Program-made: the position numbers and the translations under genes
NCBI GenBank assembly: GCA_040414675.1
Contig: JBEDUN010000069.1
Coordinates: 1 to 64,000, forward strand
Direction of reading: 5' to 3'
Length of the DNA stretch: 64,000 bases
DNA from: JARBAU01 sp040414675
GTDB taxonomy: Archaea; Thermoproteota; Nitrososphaeria; Nitrososphaerales; Nitrososphaeraceae
Notes under the pieces: generated by a model
Told to the model about the DNA's origin: nothing
The model's database searches: none
Seen by the model: only the letters and a program-made list of their open reading frames with translations
Shown here: in pieces, positions 63,518 through 64,000 of the stretch
How positions within the stretch are numbered: position 1 is the first letter of the stretch
How the letters are laid out: every line of letters starts with the position of its first letter

Positions 63518-63880
63518 ATGAGTGAGGATAAGAAAACAGGTGGCTCATCCCAGACAGGTGCGACTCCCTTGTTGGAGCTTTCGGAGAAGAATTTTGATGA
63601 TGCAGTGAACGCAAATAAACCTATTTTAGTCGATTTCTGGGCTACATGGTGTGGACCTTGCCAATTTATGCTTCCAATATTTGACAAACTTGCAAAAAAA
63701 TATGGTGAAAAGGTTTCATTTGGCAGACTTAATGTGGACGACAACCAAGGAGTCGCAATGAGATTTGATGTTTACGCCATTCCTACTTTCATCATTTTCA
63801 TGAATGGCAAGGCTGTTGATCGAGCTGTGGGAGCAGTAGGCGAGAAGGGTCTAGAGGGCCTGTTACAGAAGTATCAATAA
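63518..63880 (+). CDS. trxA: Thioredoxin
   Basis: Disulfide reductant of about 120 residues. The active site is WATWCGPCQFM, with cis-Pro in VYAIPTFIIF. The N-terminal 20 residues are Ser/Gly/Thr-rich and extra to the core. ATG 63518 (MSEDKK) is chosen over a GTG ten codons upstream because the AT-rich promoter lies there. The protein is cytosolic. Confidence 0.94.
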   Translation: MSEDKKTGGSSQTGATPLLELSEKNFDDAVNANKPILVDFWATWCGPCQFMLPIFDKLAKKYGEKVSFGRLNVDDNQGVAMRFDVYAIPTFIIFMNGKAVDRAVGAVGEKGLEGLLQKYQ

Positions 63881-64000
63881 AATTTCGTTACCACAAGTAG
63901 ATCATATATCCACAACTACGATATGGTTTTAAAGATAACCAAAGGCTGGATCGTCCTTTCTTTTTATTAGCAATATTGCTTCAAATACTTCCTTTTCTTC

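Noticed and set aside
1..64000. CRISPR arrays, rRNA genes, replication origin
   Set aside because: No repeat-spacer arrays, rRNA signatures or Orc/Cdc6 gene with origin boxes were seen by eye.

Overview
The window is a stretch of a Thaumarchaeota (Nitrososphaeria) chromosome, an ammonia-oxidising-archaeon type genome. Evidence: an archaeal spc-type ribosomal operon running into secY-adkA-EMC3/DUF106-cmk; a single unsplit RNA polymerase A gene downstream of unsplit rpoB; TBP; archaeal HisRS, archease and TrmI; a three-gene biotin-dependent acetyl/propionyl-CoA carboxylase of the type used in the 3-hydroxypropionate/4-hydroxybutyrate cycle; an intron-containing tRNA; and TATA boxes placed for nearly leaderless mRNAs. 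The DNA is AT-rich by eye, which fits the soil genus Nitrosocosmicus better than GC-richer Nitrososphaera, but that genus call is inference.

Region 1 (1-12.4 kb) is accessory DNA. It starts inside a gene for a secreted poly-histidine protein, followed by an IS transposase relic and an integrated element. The element carries an orphan DNA methyltransferase, small orphan genes, a decayed primase gene beside an intact D5-like ATPase, a two-finger zinc protein, a tightly overlapping four-gene operon headed by a ribbon-helix-helix protein, a divergent 549-residue orphan, and a tyrosine recombinase with a zinc ribbon. It ends at tRNA-Lys(CTT), which has a non-canonically placed intron and a C at position 55. 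A 7-9-7 inverted repeat at the tRNA 3' end is a candidate attachment core.

Region 2 (12.4-25 kb) holds an SRPBCC protein, the spc operon end, and a nickel-pincer cofactor locus: larB and malate dehydrogenase on the minus strand, then larC, larE, a cysteine desulfurase and a peroxiredoxin on the plus strand. A perfect 16-bp palindrome lies just before larC. A divergent LarA-family protein is encoded 19 kb away at 40.96-42.08 kb.

Region 3 (25-43 kb) holds the acyl-CoA carboxylase genes, two lineage-type hypothetical genes, the rpoH-rpoB-rpoA-rpl30e-nusA-rps12-rps7 operon, the LarA-like gene and tbp. Region 4 (43-64 kb) is mixed housekeeping: SIS protein, membrane DnaJ, ATP synthase F, TrmI, HEAT protein, DHPS-like protein, glycogen-debranching-like enzyme, uS11, ThiL, phosphohexomutase, tRNA-Thr(CGT), ArgH, a deacetylase/hexapeptide-transferase pair, HisRS, archease and thioredoxin. 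It also holds a succinate dehydrogenase operon in which sdhC and sdhD are open but sdhA and sdhB are clearly decayed, and a decayed pentapeptide-repeat gene. Long gene-free stretches and several pseudogenes suggest a genome that tolerates decaying DNA.
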